In this document: positions 18,670 to 29,580 of the stretch, one piece after another
Layout: each line of letters starts with the position of its first letter
Numbering within the stretch: position 1 is the first letter of the stretch
Assembly: GCA_026315105.1 (NCBI GenBank)
Contig: CM048745.1
Span: 787,939,390 to 788,003,389, forward strand
Reading direction: 5' to 3'
Length of the DNA: 64,000 nt
From: Locusta migratoria
Taxonomy: Eukaryota; Arthropoda; Insecta; Orthoptera; Acrididae
Notes under the pieces: model-generated
Seen by the model: only the letters and a program-made list of their open reading frames with translations
Databases searched by the model: none
What the model was told of the DNA's origin: nothing
Translations under genes and position numbers: made by a program

Positions 18670-20226
18670 ACAGGGTGTCTCACTAAGTGTGTTTGCCTCT
18701 GTAACTTATAAAATAATAGGTGACGGGAAATTTTAATGCGGCAGGTCAACACAAGAAATGTTACACTTTCTGCGGAGCTATGAACATAGTTTATTGTATC
18801 ATTTTCCACAGAGTTACTGCACAAAGATATAATTTTTAAACAATAGTTTTTTTTTCTATTGTGCATTGGAATCGTTTCGTCCAAATCAATTTAAACTACA
18901 TTCCTAACACTGTTAGTTTGGGAGCTACAACCCTTCAAAGTTTCAGGGGCAGATACCACAAACGCTGCACATGATGCAATGCGCCTTCTAACTGTGGTGC
19001 GGCCGAGTTGTAACGTCGCTGGGGTCACGGAGCGAGAAGCTTCCTCGATGCTCTGTTAGACTGCCGACTGTCGCCGCAAACGGCCGTATACCCGACAGCT
19101 GGAGCCACACAAACAACCGGGGCGCAATATACCACAGTTACTGACATCGGATGACGATGGCATACACGAACAACGAGTACATTGGCATGTTGCTGATGCT
19201 CGGCGAGTGCCGTCACGATGCCACTGAAGCAGCCACGGCGTATGCCGTGAGATATCCTAGGCGAAGAGCCCCGGCAGCCATTACGTTCTTACGTCCCGAA
19301 CAACGATTCGGGAAACAGGCAGCTTGGTAATGCGCCGCAGTAACAGACGAAGACCTGCAAGAAGTGAGGAGACGGAGGAGTTTGTTTTAGCTGCACTACA
19401 CCACGATCCTCATGTCAGCTTACGAGCCGTTGCTGCAGTCGCTAAGTGTCAGTGTCACATCAGTGTGGCTTATAGTGCACGGCCACAGGTTTCACCCGTA
19501 TCGCCTGTCACTGATCCAGGAGCTGCATGGGAACGATTTCCGTGCAATAGTGACATTCTGTGAGTGGGCCATGCGTAATTTCACGTTGGAGTCTTTACAA
19601 AGTGTTATGTCCTCTGATGAGTCCACGTTCACAAATTTTGGTGCAGTGAATCGCCATAACATGCACTATTATATTGGGCCGCAGACAATCCTTGGTGGGT
19701 ACGACCTGTCGACCGTAAACGTAGGTGGTCTATTAACGTGTAGTGTGGAATCCTTGGGGATGAAATCATCGGTCCACACTATTTCCCAGGTACACTGCCA
19801 AGTGAGTTATATCGCGCTTTTATAGCCGACAGTTTGGTTGGTCTCCTTGAACATGTGTGTCTACACACGAGAGTCCATATGTGGATGCAGCACGATGGCC
19901 ACCTAGCCCATTCTGCGCGTGCTGTTGTGGAAGAACTAAACAACAGGTTTGCAAGAAGATGGTTGGGGCGCCATGGTCCTCATTCATGGCCCGCAATGTC
20001 GCCCGATTTAACACCAGTAGATTTCTTTTTGTGGGGATATCTAAAGGATCGTGTTTATGCCACTGAGCCCACATCCCCAGATGATCTAAAACGGCGCATC
20101 GAGGATGCATGTCGCTCCGTCACACCGGCGATTTTACATCTCGTCCGCAGATCCTTTCGACGGTGCATTGCGTTGCGCATAGAGGAACATGGACACACAT
20201 TTGAACTTCTCATTATTGCAAATTAG
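18670..20226 (+). mobile_element. Tc1/mariner-superfamily transposon, left-TIR copy
   Basis: Starts ACAGGGTGTCTCACTAAGTG after TA. The 5' region around 18835-18960 recurs at 63770-63850. It contains the transposase relic 19157-20226. No matching right TIR is seen in the next 400 bp, so the right end is lost or diverged. Confidence 0.65.
19157..20226 (+). pseudogene. DUF4817-type transposase pseudogene
   Basis: The N-terminus from ATG 19157 reads MAYTNNEYIGMLL and RYPRRRAPAAITFLR, the helix-turn-helix block known as DUF4817. A frameshift near 19305 leads to ETGSL followed by RRSNRRRPARS, a second near 19455 gives HGHRFHPYRL followed by SSDESTF (first catalytic Asp), and a third near 19690-19800 gives HMWMQHDGHLAH (second Asp) and MSPDLTPVDFFLWG (third Asp), with 41 residues between the last two. 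Ends in a stop at 20224-20226. All three acidic positions are visible but the frame is broken at least three times, so it is inactive. The same domain occurs as a fragment at 32036-32282. Confidence 0.75.
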
Positions 20227-21079
20227 TTCTTATAAGCTCTGTTAGGCATTAATAGAAAAAGTCTTTGTTAAATTTAATTCACTCTTATATTCTAACATAG
20301 TTACAAAATAGTACTCATCTGTAGCATTTGTTTCTTCATATAATTTTCACATAAGAATCCATCAGCAATGGCATATACATCCATATAGTGGTCCAGTTGA
20401 CAATGATGATTCTGCGAGGCAAAACTTATTTTCACGCAAGTTGATTAAATTGTCATTCACGTGAGTGGGTCAGTTCCGCGATACACGTATCGTCTCACAA
20501 CGGAGACACGTTCCGTAGTCCCGTTTTAACAGGCGCGACGCGGTTGCAGACATCACCGAGTCTGACACTTTCAGGCACTGTTTCGATAAATGGCAATCCC
20601 GTACTTTTCAAAATAAACGTTCACTGAGAACACTTCTTCCAATATACATGAATAAACGTTCCGCGGTTTTCGTACCGGCGATTGCACGCGACGAACCGAA
20701 CTTGCGGTACACGCCTCGAGACCCACACTCAGACTCCGTCTCTCACCGACTGCCTCAGCATCAACAATATAGCGGCGCAGTAGAGCGCGCTGCTTACAGT
20801 CATACATAATATCTTTGACAGCAAAGTTTACATATGTACAATCAAAATATTCAGTTAACGATACAAATTAAACAGATAACATACATGAAATAAACAAGTA
20901 AAGAAATACCTAAAATATTAGTTCACAAAAATATACAATACTTTTACAAGTATAGTATGATCTCTGTAATAAACCCACAGATGGAAGGTCACCATCTATG
21001 ACCTTACGCTATACTCTCACCTCCTGAAATACTACTTTAACTATTCTGCGGGCCCCATAGATCTACAAATATTTGAACA
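20227..21079. other. Intergenic, nothing recognised
   Basis: May include the 3' part of the preceding transposon. 20530-20800 is slightly GC-rich. No supported gene. Confidence 0.45.
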
Positions 21080-21700
21080 TATTTTTAACGTCTTCTTCTT
21101 TCCAGAACGATTACCATTTGTGTTCTCGGACCATCTTCGTGACACTCATATGTTGATCGGACCTACCACTCACAATTCTAGCATCCCACCTATGTTTTGT
21201 TTCTATTCCTCATACCGTGGTTGAATAGGGATCCCAAACAGCTGAGTATTACTCAACGCTGGGTTACAGTACTAAACATGCTCTTCTTTACAGATGTACC
21301 ACATACTCCTAAAATTCTAACCGAAAACTGATATCGACCATCCTCAATTTGCACAATGCGTGGCATCGCGTTGCAACGTCACGCTGGATGATTATTCGGC
21401 GCGACTGTGTCAACCGGCACATGTCTGATTATTCTAACATTATGGCATTCTGTTTCCGTATCATTTGCATCATGTTACTTTTTCTGCGTTTTTCATCTAG
21501 CTGTCATCCATCATATTGACCAAAAATTTTGTGGAAATCTCCTTCATCCCAGTGTAATTACTCAACGAGTACACATCCCGTACACCACAGCAAATAGCCG
21601 CTGCCTGCTCACTCTGTCCGTTAGATCATTTACGCAGATACAGATTAATAGCGCTCCTATCACACTTCCCCCGGGATGGCCTTCTGCCGCCACAACCCAT
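21080..21700 (-). pseudogene. LINE RT remnant
   Basis: Minus strand: a GGSVIGALLICIYVNDLTDR piece (near 21600-21690) corresponds to the GxPQGSVLGPLLFLIYINDL motif of non-LTR RTs. 21110-21330 aligns by eye with the C-terminal part of the LINE at 15919-16812. The two pieces are separated and frameshifted. Confidence 0.55.
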
Positions 21701-22335
21701 TAACGCCAGATTGCACTTCGCTGTCCAAACGGAGTACAAATGACACCTCTACCAACGAACCACACTGTCATATTCTGTTCACGCCACACTATCTCCGTCT
21801 GTGGCCGTGTGTGTCTCTTGGCACTTTAGTATATTTACATGAAAATCCCCAGCCAACCAAATTGTGATTTCAGCCTTCCATCCTGGTCAAGCAATGTTTA
21901 CAAGAGTAGGATTTTAGAAAGAAAAAAATCATGTGTTCGAAGAGGAAAATAGGAAAATCCACACTTAGTGGTGTGTCGATCGAACGAGGTTGTTGTGACT
22001 ATGAGTTTCCAACGCTTTTTTAAATTCAGTTTCATCTAGTTCCTGACTCCCAGAATCGATTCCGGTATAAAACATTCCTCCATCGTGTCTTTCATGTCAG
22101 TACTCATTTCTTCACCACGTTATTTATACTAAATTTGGCACATCCACTATTGTCAGTAACTGCAACCGGTCCATGACTGTTAAGGTGCAGGCAAACTGTT
22201 TTTATCGAAACACTATACCTAAAATGAGACGTGGTATTTGCAATCGTTTATGCTATGAAAGTATTGTTTTCTCGTCACAATAGTCCTTACTGTTCATCGG
22301 CTGTTGGCTTCAGCTTTAGCCCACTATTACTTTTA
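21701..22335. other. Intergenic, nothing recognised
   Basis: No supported gene or repeat. Confidence 0.45.
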
Positions 22336-22495
22336 CGTGTACTTTGCAAATCTTCAAAGTCGATTTTCTGGAGAATTTTTTTAGAGTTGCGTCGAATGGC
22401 TTTGGCTGGTTGTTATTTAAGTTCTGAACTTCGCGTACCATAAATATAAAGAAATTCTGAAATCCAATACCCATGTAGTCTCCTTGTTAGACTGC
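22336..22495. repeat. Right-arm fragment of the 4491-5930 foldback family
   Basis: Matches 5790-5932 (AAGTCGATTTTCT, TTGTTATTT, GAACTTC.CGTACCATAAATAT, ATG.AGTCTCC). Only one arm is present, directly next to RTE fragment E1, the same neighbour type as in the first copy. Confidence 0.7.
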
Positions 22496-23545
22496 TCTTG
22501 TTAACATTCATCTAATTCGATAGTTCATGGCAGTGTCCATTCCCTTCAGTTGCCCTTCCTGGTCTTTTGCTGTCTCTGATAGAAATACGATGTCTTAGGC
22601 AAACCTCAATGTTCTTATTTCTTCACCCTGATCTTTAATTCCTTCTCCAAATTTCTCCTTGCTTTCCTTCCACGTTGTTCAATATACAAATTGAATATCG
22701 AGGAAAGGCTACAACCTTGTCTTACTACCTTCCCAACGAATGCTTCCCTTACATGTCCGACTCTTACAACAGCTGTCTGTTTTTTTTTTTACAAGTTGTA
22801 AATAAACTACCGTAGTCTACATTGTAACAATGCTGACTTCAGAATTTGGAAGAGTGTATTCCAATCAACACTGTCAAAAGCCTTCTTTAAATCCACAAAA
22901 ACTATAAATGTAGGTTTGCCTTTCCTTAAACCACCTTTTAAGATAAGAAGTAAGGTAAGTATTGCCTTGCGTGTTCCGACATTTCTCCTAAATCCAAAAT
23001 TATCATCCCTGAGGTCAGCTTCTACCAATTTTTCCATTCTTCTGTAAGTAATTTGTGTTAGAATGGCCGACCGCGGTGGCCGAGGGGACTGAGGCGCTTC
23101 AGTCACGGTCTGCACGGCCACTACGGTCGGGGGTTCGAATCCCCCCTCGGGCATGGATATTTGTGCCGTCCTAGTTCGTAAGTAGTTCATAAGTTTACGG
23201 ACTGATGACCCCGTAGTTAAGTCCCATAGGCTTTACAAACATTTGAACTTTTTTTTTTGTGTTAGAATGTCGCATGCATGACATGTTAAACTAATGGTTC
23301 TGCAATTTGCACCCCTGTATGTTCTTACTTTGTTTTTAATTGCGATTGTTAAATTTTTCTTTTAATTCTGTTGGTATTTCATACATCTTGGACACAAAGT
23401 GACTCTCACAGTGGCTGCGAGGAAATATCTTTTATTCCACGGGCCTTGTTTCGCTTGGGTCTTTCAGTGCTTTGTAAAATTCAACTCTCAATATAGTATC
23501 TTTCTTCTTTTTCTTGTCTTTTTCCCTTGTTTTACATCCTCATAT
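22494..23545 (-). pseudogene. RTE fragment E1
   Basis: Minus strand, homologous to RTE-A from the pre-RT linker to past the catalytic box: KLVEADLRDDNFGFRRNVGT, then GKPTFIVFVDLKKAFDSVDW (near 22850-22960). FADD is lost by mutation. Split by a SINE at 23066-23255. Multiple frame breaks. Confidence 0.8.
23066..23255 (+). mobile_element. SINE family 1
   Basis: TSD TTTGTGTTAGAATG (23052-23065 and 23256-23269). Inserted in E1 in opposite orientation to the RTE. Confidence 0.92.
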
Positions 23546-23669
23546 GAAAGAGTAGGAAATGTGTGCGTCATGTTTTTCACATAAAGGTCATCTATGACAA
23601 CAGTATGACTTTCAATGAGCATCTTAATAAGCTGCGAAGTTGCATAGTTGAGATTAGAGATAAATTTCC

Positions 23670-24056
23670 TAGTTACGCGATCTACCTACCTAATCTTCAG
23701 CATTCTTCTTTAGCACCTCTATTCTCTTCATGTCCGCACTGTTTATCGTCCATTTTCACTTCCGCACACTCCACACAAATGCCTTCAGAAAAGACTTCTT
23801 TACACTTAAATTAATATGAGATGTTAACAATTTTTTTCAAAAACGCTTTTCTTCCCATTGCCATTTTGCATTTTATATCCCCTGTACTGCGACAGTCAAC
23901 ATGTTATTTTACCACCCAAGTAACAAAACTCATCTACCACCTTCATTGTTTCGTTCCCTAATCTAATTCCTTCAGCATCGCCTGATTTTCTAAGAGTGCA
24001 TTCCATTATCTTCGATTTGCTCTTGTTAATGTTCATTTTATACGCTCTCTTCAGTA
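23670..24056 (-). pseudogene. RTE fragment E2
   Basis: Covers the post-palm region (YKMNINKSKSKIMEC, then KSGDAEGIRLGN and FCYLGGKIT). In minus-strand reading it follows E3 although in an intact element it precedes it, so the order is permuted. Confidence 0.75.
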
Positions 24057-24345
24057 TTAAATTTACGATTCCTTGATCTCTAAGAATGTGTCCTACCAAG
24101 CGATCGCTTCTTTTAGTCAAGGTATGACAAACATTCCTTTTCTCCCTAATTCTGTTCAGTACCTCTTCATTAGTTACGCCATCTACCCACCTAATCTTCA
24201 GCATTCTCCAAAGCACCACGTTTCAAAAGCCTCTATCCTCTTCCTGTCCGCACTTTTTATCGTTCCAGTACTCCAGTACAAAGCCTTCAAGGCCTTCAGA
24301 AGAAACTTCCTTACACTTAAATTAATATTTGATGTTAGCAAATTT
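24057..24345 (-). pseudogene. RTE fragment E3
   Basis: Covers the C-terminal block (RMLKIRWVDGVTNEEVLNRI and DRLVGHILRDQGIVNL). At 24056/24057 it is joined in frame to E2, giving an open 107-codon chimera (24219-23896). The 3' end of the element is missing. Confidence 0.75.
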
Positions 24346-25091
24346 CCCTTTTTCTATTATTACTATTACTGTTAATACTTTCGCACGGCGCACCTTCGTC
24401 CCAAATCCCGAAAAGCGGGCCAAACGTAGGACACAAATTATTATTCTAGGAACTTTTAATGGTTGGAATAGTTATAGTGGTACACCTAGTACGCATAATG
24501 AGCGTAAATAAAAGGGAATCGTCCCGAGCTGGCTCAGTAAAGCAGTTCGTTTGTGAGCATCGGACCTGCCGCACTACTTAGTCATCGACCGTCGAAAGCT
24601 GCACAAAGTTCAAACGTATGTAGAATCTCGAAGAGTTATCAGATTTGCATTATGCAAAATGAAGTATTCTCTAGAAAGTAAGTACAATTTGAACGTGTAG
24701 CTTGAAATTGTTATTGATAATTTCATGAAATAGTAAATAGTTAATGAAAGTAGTGGTATTTTTCTTGGTCGCGTTCCGAGAAGTGCAGTTGAAAAAAGTC
24801 AAAACTCTTGTCGACTCCTGCTCTTAAATAGAATGGAAATTGTTCTTTAGACATTTATTCAAAACATATTTAGAAATGAGCTGCAACTAGCTGCGATTTC
24901 TGATTCAGTTATAATTTTTATGCGATGATGTGTGCCCTCTTTGTAGTTTCTCGTAATTTTACCGTCTGAAATATTTTTTATAGGAAACTGGTCAAAACAA
25001 TTCTCCTATTAATGTCATTCCTTTATTTTCAGAAGAGCCTCTGGATAATACCGAAGTAATTTTCGTAGTTGTGAAATCGGTATTGGACTAG
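24346..25091. other. Intergenic, nothing recognised
   Basis: AT-rich with no supported gene. Confidence 0.5.
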
Positions 25092-25280
25092 GAAAAAATG
25101 TTCAAATGTTTGTACAACTTATGGGACTTAACTACTTATGAACTACTAACTACTTATGAACTAGCTAAGACTAAAGACGGCACAAATATCCATTCCCCAG
25201 GGGGGATTCGAACCCCCGACCGTAGTGGCCGTGCTGACCGTGACTGGCGCGCCTCAGTCACCTCGGCCACCGCGGCCGGC
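25092..25280 (-). mobile_element. SINE family 1
   Basis: TSD TTGGACTAG (25083-25091 and 25281-25289). Head GCCGGCCGCGGTGGCCGAG on the minus strand. A short internal duplication of ACTACTTATGAACTA in the body, and part of the GGGACTGATGACC box is missing. Confidence 0.9.
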
Positions 25281-25289
25281 TTGGACTAG

Positions 25290-25860
25290 AATATCAACGT
25301 GGTCACTGACATGGTTGAGATGGTGTCAAACAAATTGAAGCATCCATACATTTTGCCGAAATGTTTGAAAGATGCCATGGCCAAATTGGTATCGGTATTC
25401 AAGGTGGCATCAATTGAACAGGAACGAAATCAAATTCTTCCAAAAATTTGACGGATGGCTCAACATGCCTGTTGCTTTTACAATTGAAAATGAATGTTCG
25501 AAGACTTCCATGGAAGACAGTGGGGCATCGATTCCAGACCCAGAATAGGTTTTTGAAGAGATTTTCCATTGTATTTTGTGTTTCTAATCGTAATCAACGA
25601 CCCCGAAAACCGCCAAGACCAAATTTTCAGGTGATTTTATAACGTTTTCGACTTTTTGCCAGCTTTTTGAGATTTGGGTCCACTGTGCGGCTGTGCAATA
25701 GTTTCTCTCATCTCGTGTTCCGATTGCATTTGTATATTTTTTGAAACTACAATATATCCAATAGTTTATGAAATGAAAACTCCATCAGGAGCGATGTGCA
25801 CCACTACCATAGAATAATAACTATCAAAAGAAATTTCAGCATTGGTCGTACATTAACGTT
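25290..25860. other. Intergenic; possible old coding debris
   Basis: 25300-25580 has a coding-like texture in shifting frames but I do not recognise the protein. Confidence 0.35.
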
Positions 25861-25865
25861 GATTC

Positions 25866-25914
25866 ATTATTGCAAAACGATTTCGACTATGGAATAGTCA
25901 TCCTCAGTGCAAAA
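25866..25914 (-). ncRNA. Hammerhead-ribozyme-like motif, canonical core
   Basis: On the minus strand: TTGCA (25912-25908) and TGCAA (25874-25870) form stem I. CTGAGGA (25907-25901) matches CUGANGA exactly. GACTAT/ATAGTC around a 3-nt loop form stem II (25899-25885). GAAA follows at 25884-25881, then TCGTTT, which could give a minimal stem III and a UH cleavage position. The best-preserved copy in the window. Known: type I hammerheads with tiny stem III occur in Penelope-like elements and retrozymes. Activity is inferred. Confidence 0.55.
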
Positions 25915-26159
25915 TGCACAATCGAATTCAAACATTTCAGGTTTTACATATCAAGCCGCAAAGAATAGCTACAAGATGTTTCACAATGGTGTTTTCTAGA
26001 GTGCAGAATCAGTCGTTATCTACAGTTCTATAGGTCTGCTACTTGCAAGTATACGAAGAAACAGTAACCTGATGATAACACAGGTTTTAAAATCCGAACG
26101 ATCCTTTTAAAAGTCAGTAACACGTTGCCCCATATAACAATTGCCAACATACTGCAGTT

Positions 26160-26245
26160 AAACAATAATAATACGAGCAGGGCTTGAATCCAATACCTTC
26201 AATATAACAACCTACGCTCTACCAACATGCTCACAGGAAGTTCAC
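26160..26245 (-). repeat. tRNA-like SINE remnant
   Basis: The minus strand has a TTGGTAGAGCG A-box-like and a GGATTCAAGCCC B-box-like element at tRNA-like spacing. Too diverged for a functional tRNA gene. Confidence 0.4.
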
Positions 26246-26387
26246 GTCACACGCATTCACAGGTATGCTTTTCTTGTAGTTCGTAGATCACCTGTTAATT
26301 ATTATTGTAGTTTACGCACGCTCTCCTTAACGTCAGAACATAGCATGATTTATATCGGAGTTCTGGTCGATACTGTATCGATAAACT

Positions 26388-26808
26388 GTGGTGTCGCACA
26401 AGTCCAAAGTGCGCGCCACCTACTTTCGCCGCGCGCCGCCATGCACGCACGACGTCAGCCACGAGCGCCCTCTGCTGCAACTCCGCTCCTGGCCACCACT
26501 GAACGACATCGTTCACTTGGGACTGAGATAGGAACCAGTTAACACTTCGTATTCTGATGGGCACCAGTGAAGACGTAGCTATCGGACAGGCACTAGGCAG
26601 GCCTCTAGCTCAACTATGTATCTGCAGTACTGATCTATGTAAAAGTTAAGTATTGTATAAATTCTGTGCAATATATATCTCGTTCTAATTTACTCTAGTG
26701 TTTCTAGTTTCTGGCTGCTCCCCTCCGTACCTGCACCAGAGTGCTATCTTTATTCCTGTGTCGGTCTCATTCCACTCGGCCACCGACACCTACGACGGAA
26801 CAAGACAC
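26388..26808 (+). mobile_element. Candidate LTR (Gypsy-like)
   Basis: Begins TGTGGTGTCGCAC and ends near ACAAGACACA, followed by GGCGACGAGG, a primer-binding-site-like sequence often found just inside Gypsy LTRs. A TATA-like region lies near 26650-26680. There is no gag-pol and no second LTR in the window. Solo LTR or truncated element. Confidence 0.45.
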
Positions 26809-26829
26809 AAAAGCGGCGACGAGGCTGGG

Positions 26830-28107
26830 ACACAAAATAAACAATGTTTGGTACCAATCCGGCATTTGGAAGTTTGGGTTAAGGCTCCTATAAACCCGAG
26901 CTGAACTATCTGCCATTTTTTCCCCCAAGCTGTAGGAGTAGCCACGTTCCGAACAAGCTCACGCGTTACCTCACGTTTCATTCAACTCGCTCACTACTCA
27001 CTGTATGAACGTGGAATTTTGATCAATGTCTTCGTTAAGAACTACACTACGTTTTCTTTTCAGTTTTATTTATGGCAATAATTTATAAACAGCATATACT
27101 GATATACATGCACTTTATGACGACATTACGGAATTTTCGACAAGCGAGGACCTTTTTTTCTGTTGGGTGAACACATTAAGCGAGTGAAATGTTGAAAATA
27201 CATCAAATTTTCATCCTCTCCAAACAGAATCTCTGTGAGAAATGTGTAACTTGAGATAATGTCAGTTAAATGTAATGCACTGGGATCCGCCCGCCCGTCT
27301 AGTAGCAACACGTCTTTCGTTTAAGAGCTCCTAATAATTAGGCACATGTAACTGCATAACATCCATACTTGAAGATACTGGTACTGACTTCTTTTAACCC
27401 ATTAAATTTAAGAGTTGCACACTACAAAACTGCTGTGTCTCTATGTAATTACCAATTTCGGTTTTTCTGTTATATGAAAAGGATATTCTAAATACCTGAA
27501 TACAGAGTGCTTTATTATGCGAGGAAATGATAACAAGTCAGTTCGTTAGCTAGTGAAGAGGTCCTTGCTATCTGTAATTTTCAAGTATTCTCACATAAAA
27601 TCCTCATCTAGTAACTTCCGTTCTGTTACTGCTAGGCTTTAAACTGAAGGAAATGTAACTCCTATTAGGTTTTGGAAACTGAGTCGTAGCTCTGAAACAG
27701 AATGGACAAGAAGCAAAGAAATAAACGTTTATGATTGACGAAAGAATATCTGCAAATCAAATAATAAATCACTAACTGTACTCTTTTGTGTATTTCCTTG
27801 AATAACACGACAGTTAATGATGTTTTGCGTAGTAAAATACTCCCCTGTTTGCATGTTATCATTTGACAAAATATCATTTTGATACCTCTAACCGTGTATG
27901 AGATACGCAATGATTCATTCTGGCCTTATCGCCATCGGAAATGAGTGCGCTAAATAAAATAAAGTTTAGCGGTATGAGTGAAAGGTAAAGATCTCCTCTA
28001 AGTCGAAAATAAAATTCAATCCATTAGGAAAGTTTCATCCGCAGCAACATATGGTGCAACAAGCACCAAACGGAATATCATAGTAGCCTCTATTTTTTAC
28101 TGCAAAC
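26830..28107. other. Intergenic, AT-rich
   Basis: No gene, no repeat arm and no long open frame that I can support. Confidence 0.5.
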
Positions 28108-28120
28108 TATTTCTAATGTA

Positions 28121-28677
28121 ATATTCATAGAATATATGACATCAACTGCGGTTGGGCAAAGCTGAAAATGTGTACCCAGCCGGGATTCGAACCCGGGTCT
28201 CCTGCTTTCTAGGCAGTTGCGCTGACCCCTACACCACTGGGGACACAGTGATCAGCGCACCTGCAAGGACTACCCATGCACGCCTCCCGTCAGATACAAA
28301 TTCCCAGCTTCGCCCTGCCCATAGTACTCAAACTCGTAGTTTAACTAATTCCCGTAAGAGTAAGCCCTTACTCTTACGGGAATTAGTTAAACTACGAGTT
28401 TGAGTACTATGGGCAGGGCGAAGCTGGGAATTTGTATCTGACGGGAGGCGTGCATGGGTAGTCCTTGCAGGTGCGGTGATCACTGTGTCCCCAGTGGTGT
28501 AGGGGTCAGCGCAACTGCCTAGAAAGCAGGAGACCCGGGTTCGAATCCCAGCTGGGTACACATTTTCAGCTTTGCCCAACCGCAGTTGATGTCATATATT
28601 CTATGAATATTAAATAATAACAGCTGCAGGATCAGAAGTGACGTCTGTTCTTTCGGAACAGACGCCACATGTATATA
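28121..28677 (+). mobile_element. Palindromic tRNA-derived SINE
   Basis: A 13-bp TSD, TATTTCTAATGTA (28108-28120 and 28678-28690), bounds one insertion. 28367-28677 is a SINE in plus orientation with a tRNA-like module at about 28490-28560 (A-box-like TGGTGTAGGGG, B box GGTTCGAATCC), a small hairpin GTCTGTTC/GAACAGAC and a TATA-rich tail. 28119-28364 is its near-perfect inverted copy (complement of 28367-28612; two mismatches noticed in 246 bp), separated by only 2 nt. The final 65 bp are not duplicated. No protein is coded; the mirror-image short frames here are by-products. Confidence 0.85.
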
Positions 28678-28690
28678 TATTTCTAATGTA

Positions 28691-29580
28691 GCGCAGTCTC
28701 TTATTTCGATGCCAATATCTTATTAATAATGACTATTAACGAAACGACGAGCATTTCGTCACAAGGCTGACATGTAAAGATTTAAGTAGCGGAAAAATTA
28801 AATATTTCTACCAATTAGTTTTTGCGAAATCGTTTGTGAAAGATGGCAGGGTATGCGCCTCTACGCTGTTCGTGCAGCGCGACTCCAACCATATTGGGGA
28901 AAACATGGCGGACGATTCAGCCTGGGTATTTAGGAGCTCTAGTTTGGGTGTAAGCGTCATAGGCGCTCATCGGTACCATCGCTATTCCTCACAAGTAGAC
29001 CGTACGTCTACAAGTTCGGCACATACTCTTCATAGCTCACTCTATTTTTGCACTTGTGTGGACCGATGTTTTGGCCTCGTGACGTGTCTTTCAGTGCTTC
29101 ACCACAGTCTAACACATACAGTCACGACACTCTCGCTGATTTTTGTTATACGCTGCGACAGTAGCGCCCCAAGCGGCCGGAAAGCTACATACCTGAATAC
29201 GACATTGGATGAGCGCGAATAGTATAGTTTATATTGATTTTAACATACTTTTTAAATTAGGAAACGTATGCAATACCTTATAATAGGTAATAACTTTTAA
29301 AACAGCTCTACATTTGCCTTAATTACGTTTCCTGAGGTCCCTAGCAAGGTACGAAACGGTACATTACAGGATACTTTATTTACCGCTATCTTGTAACCTA
29401 CAGGCTTCTGATAAATAATTTCACTTTCTATTAAAAATAAAAAAAATGGCTAGGAAACGCCTGAGGACACTTCCTTTGGCAGAAAGACGTCGCTTTTCTA
29501 CTGACGAACGTTAAGGTTTCTTCACTATAATTCCAGTCGAATCAGTGAGTTTCAACGTAGCAAACGTTAGTAGAATTGCG
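28691..29580. other. Intergenic, nothing recognised
   Basis: An open frame at 28836-29222 (128 codons) lacks recognisable domains. Possibly host 5' sequence, but unsupported. Confidence 0.4.

Noticed and set aside
22150..22200. Another hammerhead-like copy (ACCGGT and CTGACAA present)
   Set aside because: The boxes are in the wrong order and GAAA is missing.
28487..28560. Functional tRNA gene
   Set aside because: Box A and B are good, but the sequence is embedded in a SINE with tail and TSD, and a clean cloverleaf acceptor stem is not evident.
28152..28579. Two nearly identical 83-codon frames in opposite orientation
   Set aside because: They are mirror images caused by the SINE palindrome, not a gene pair.
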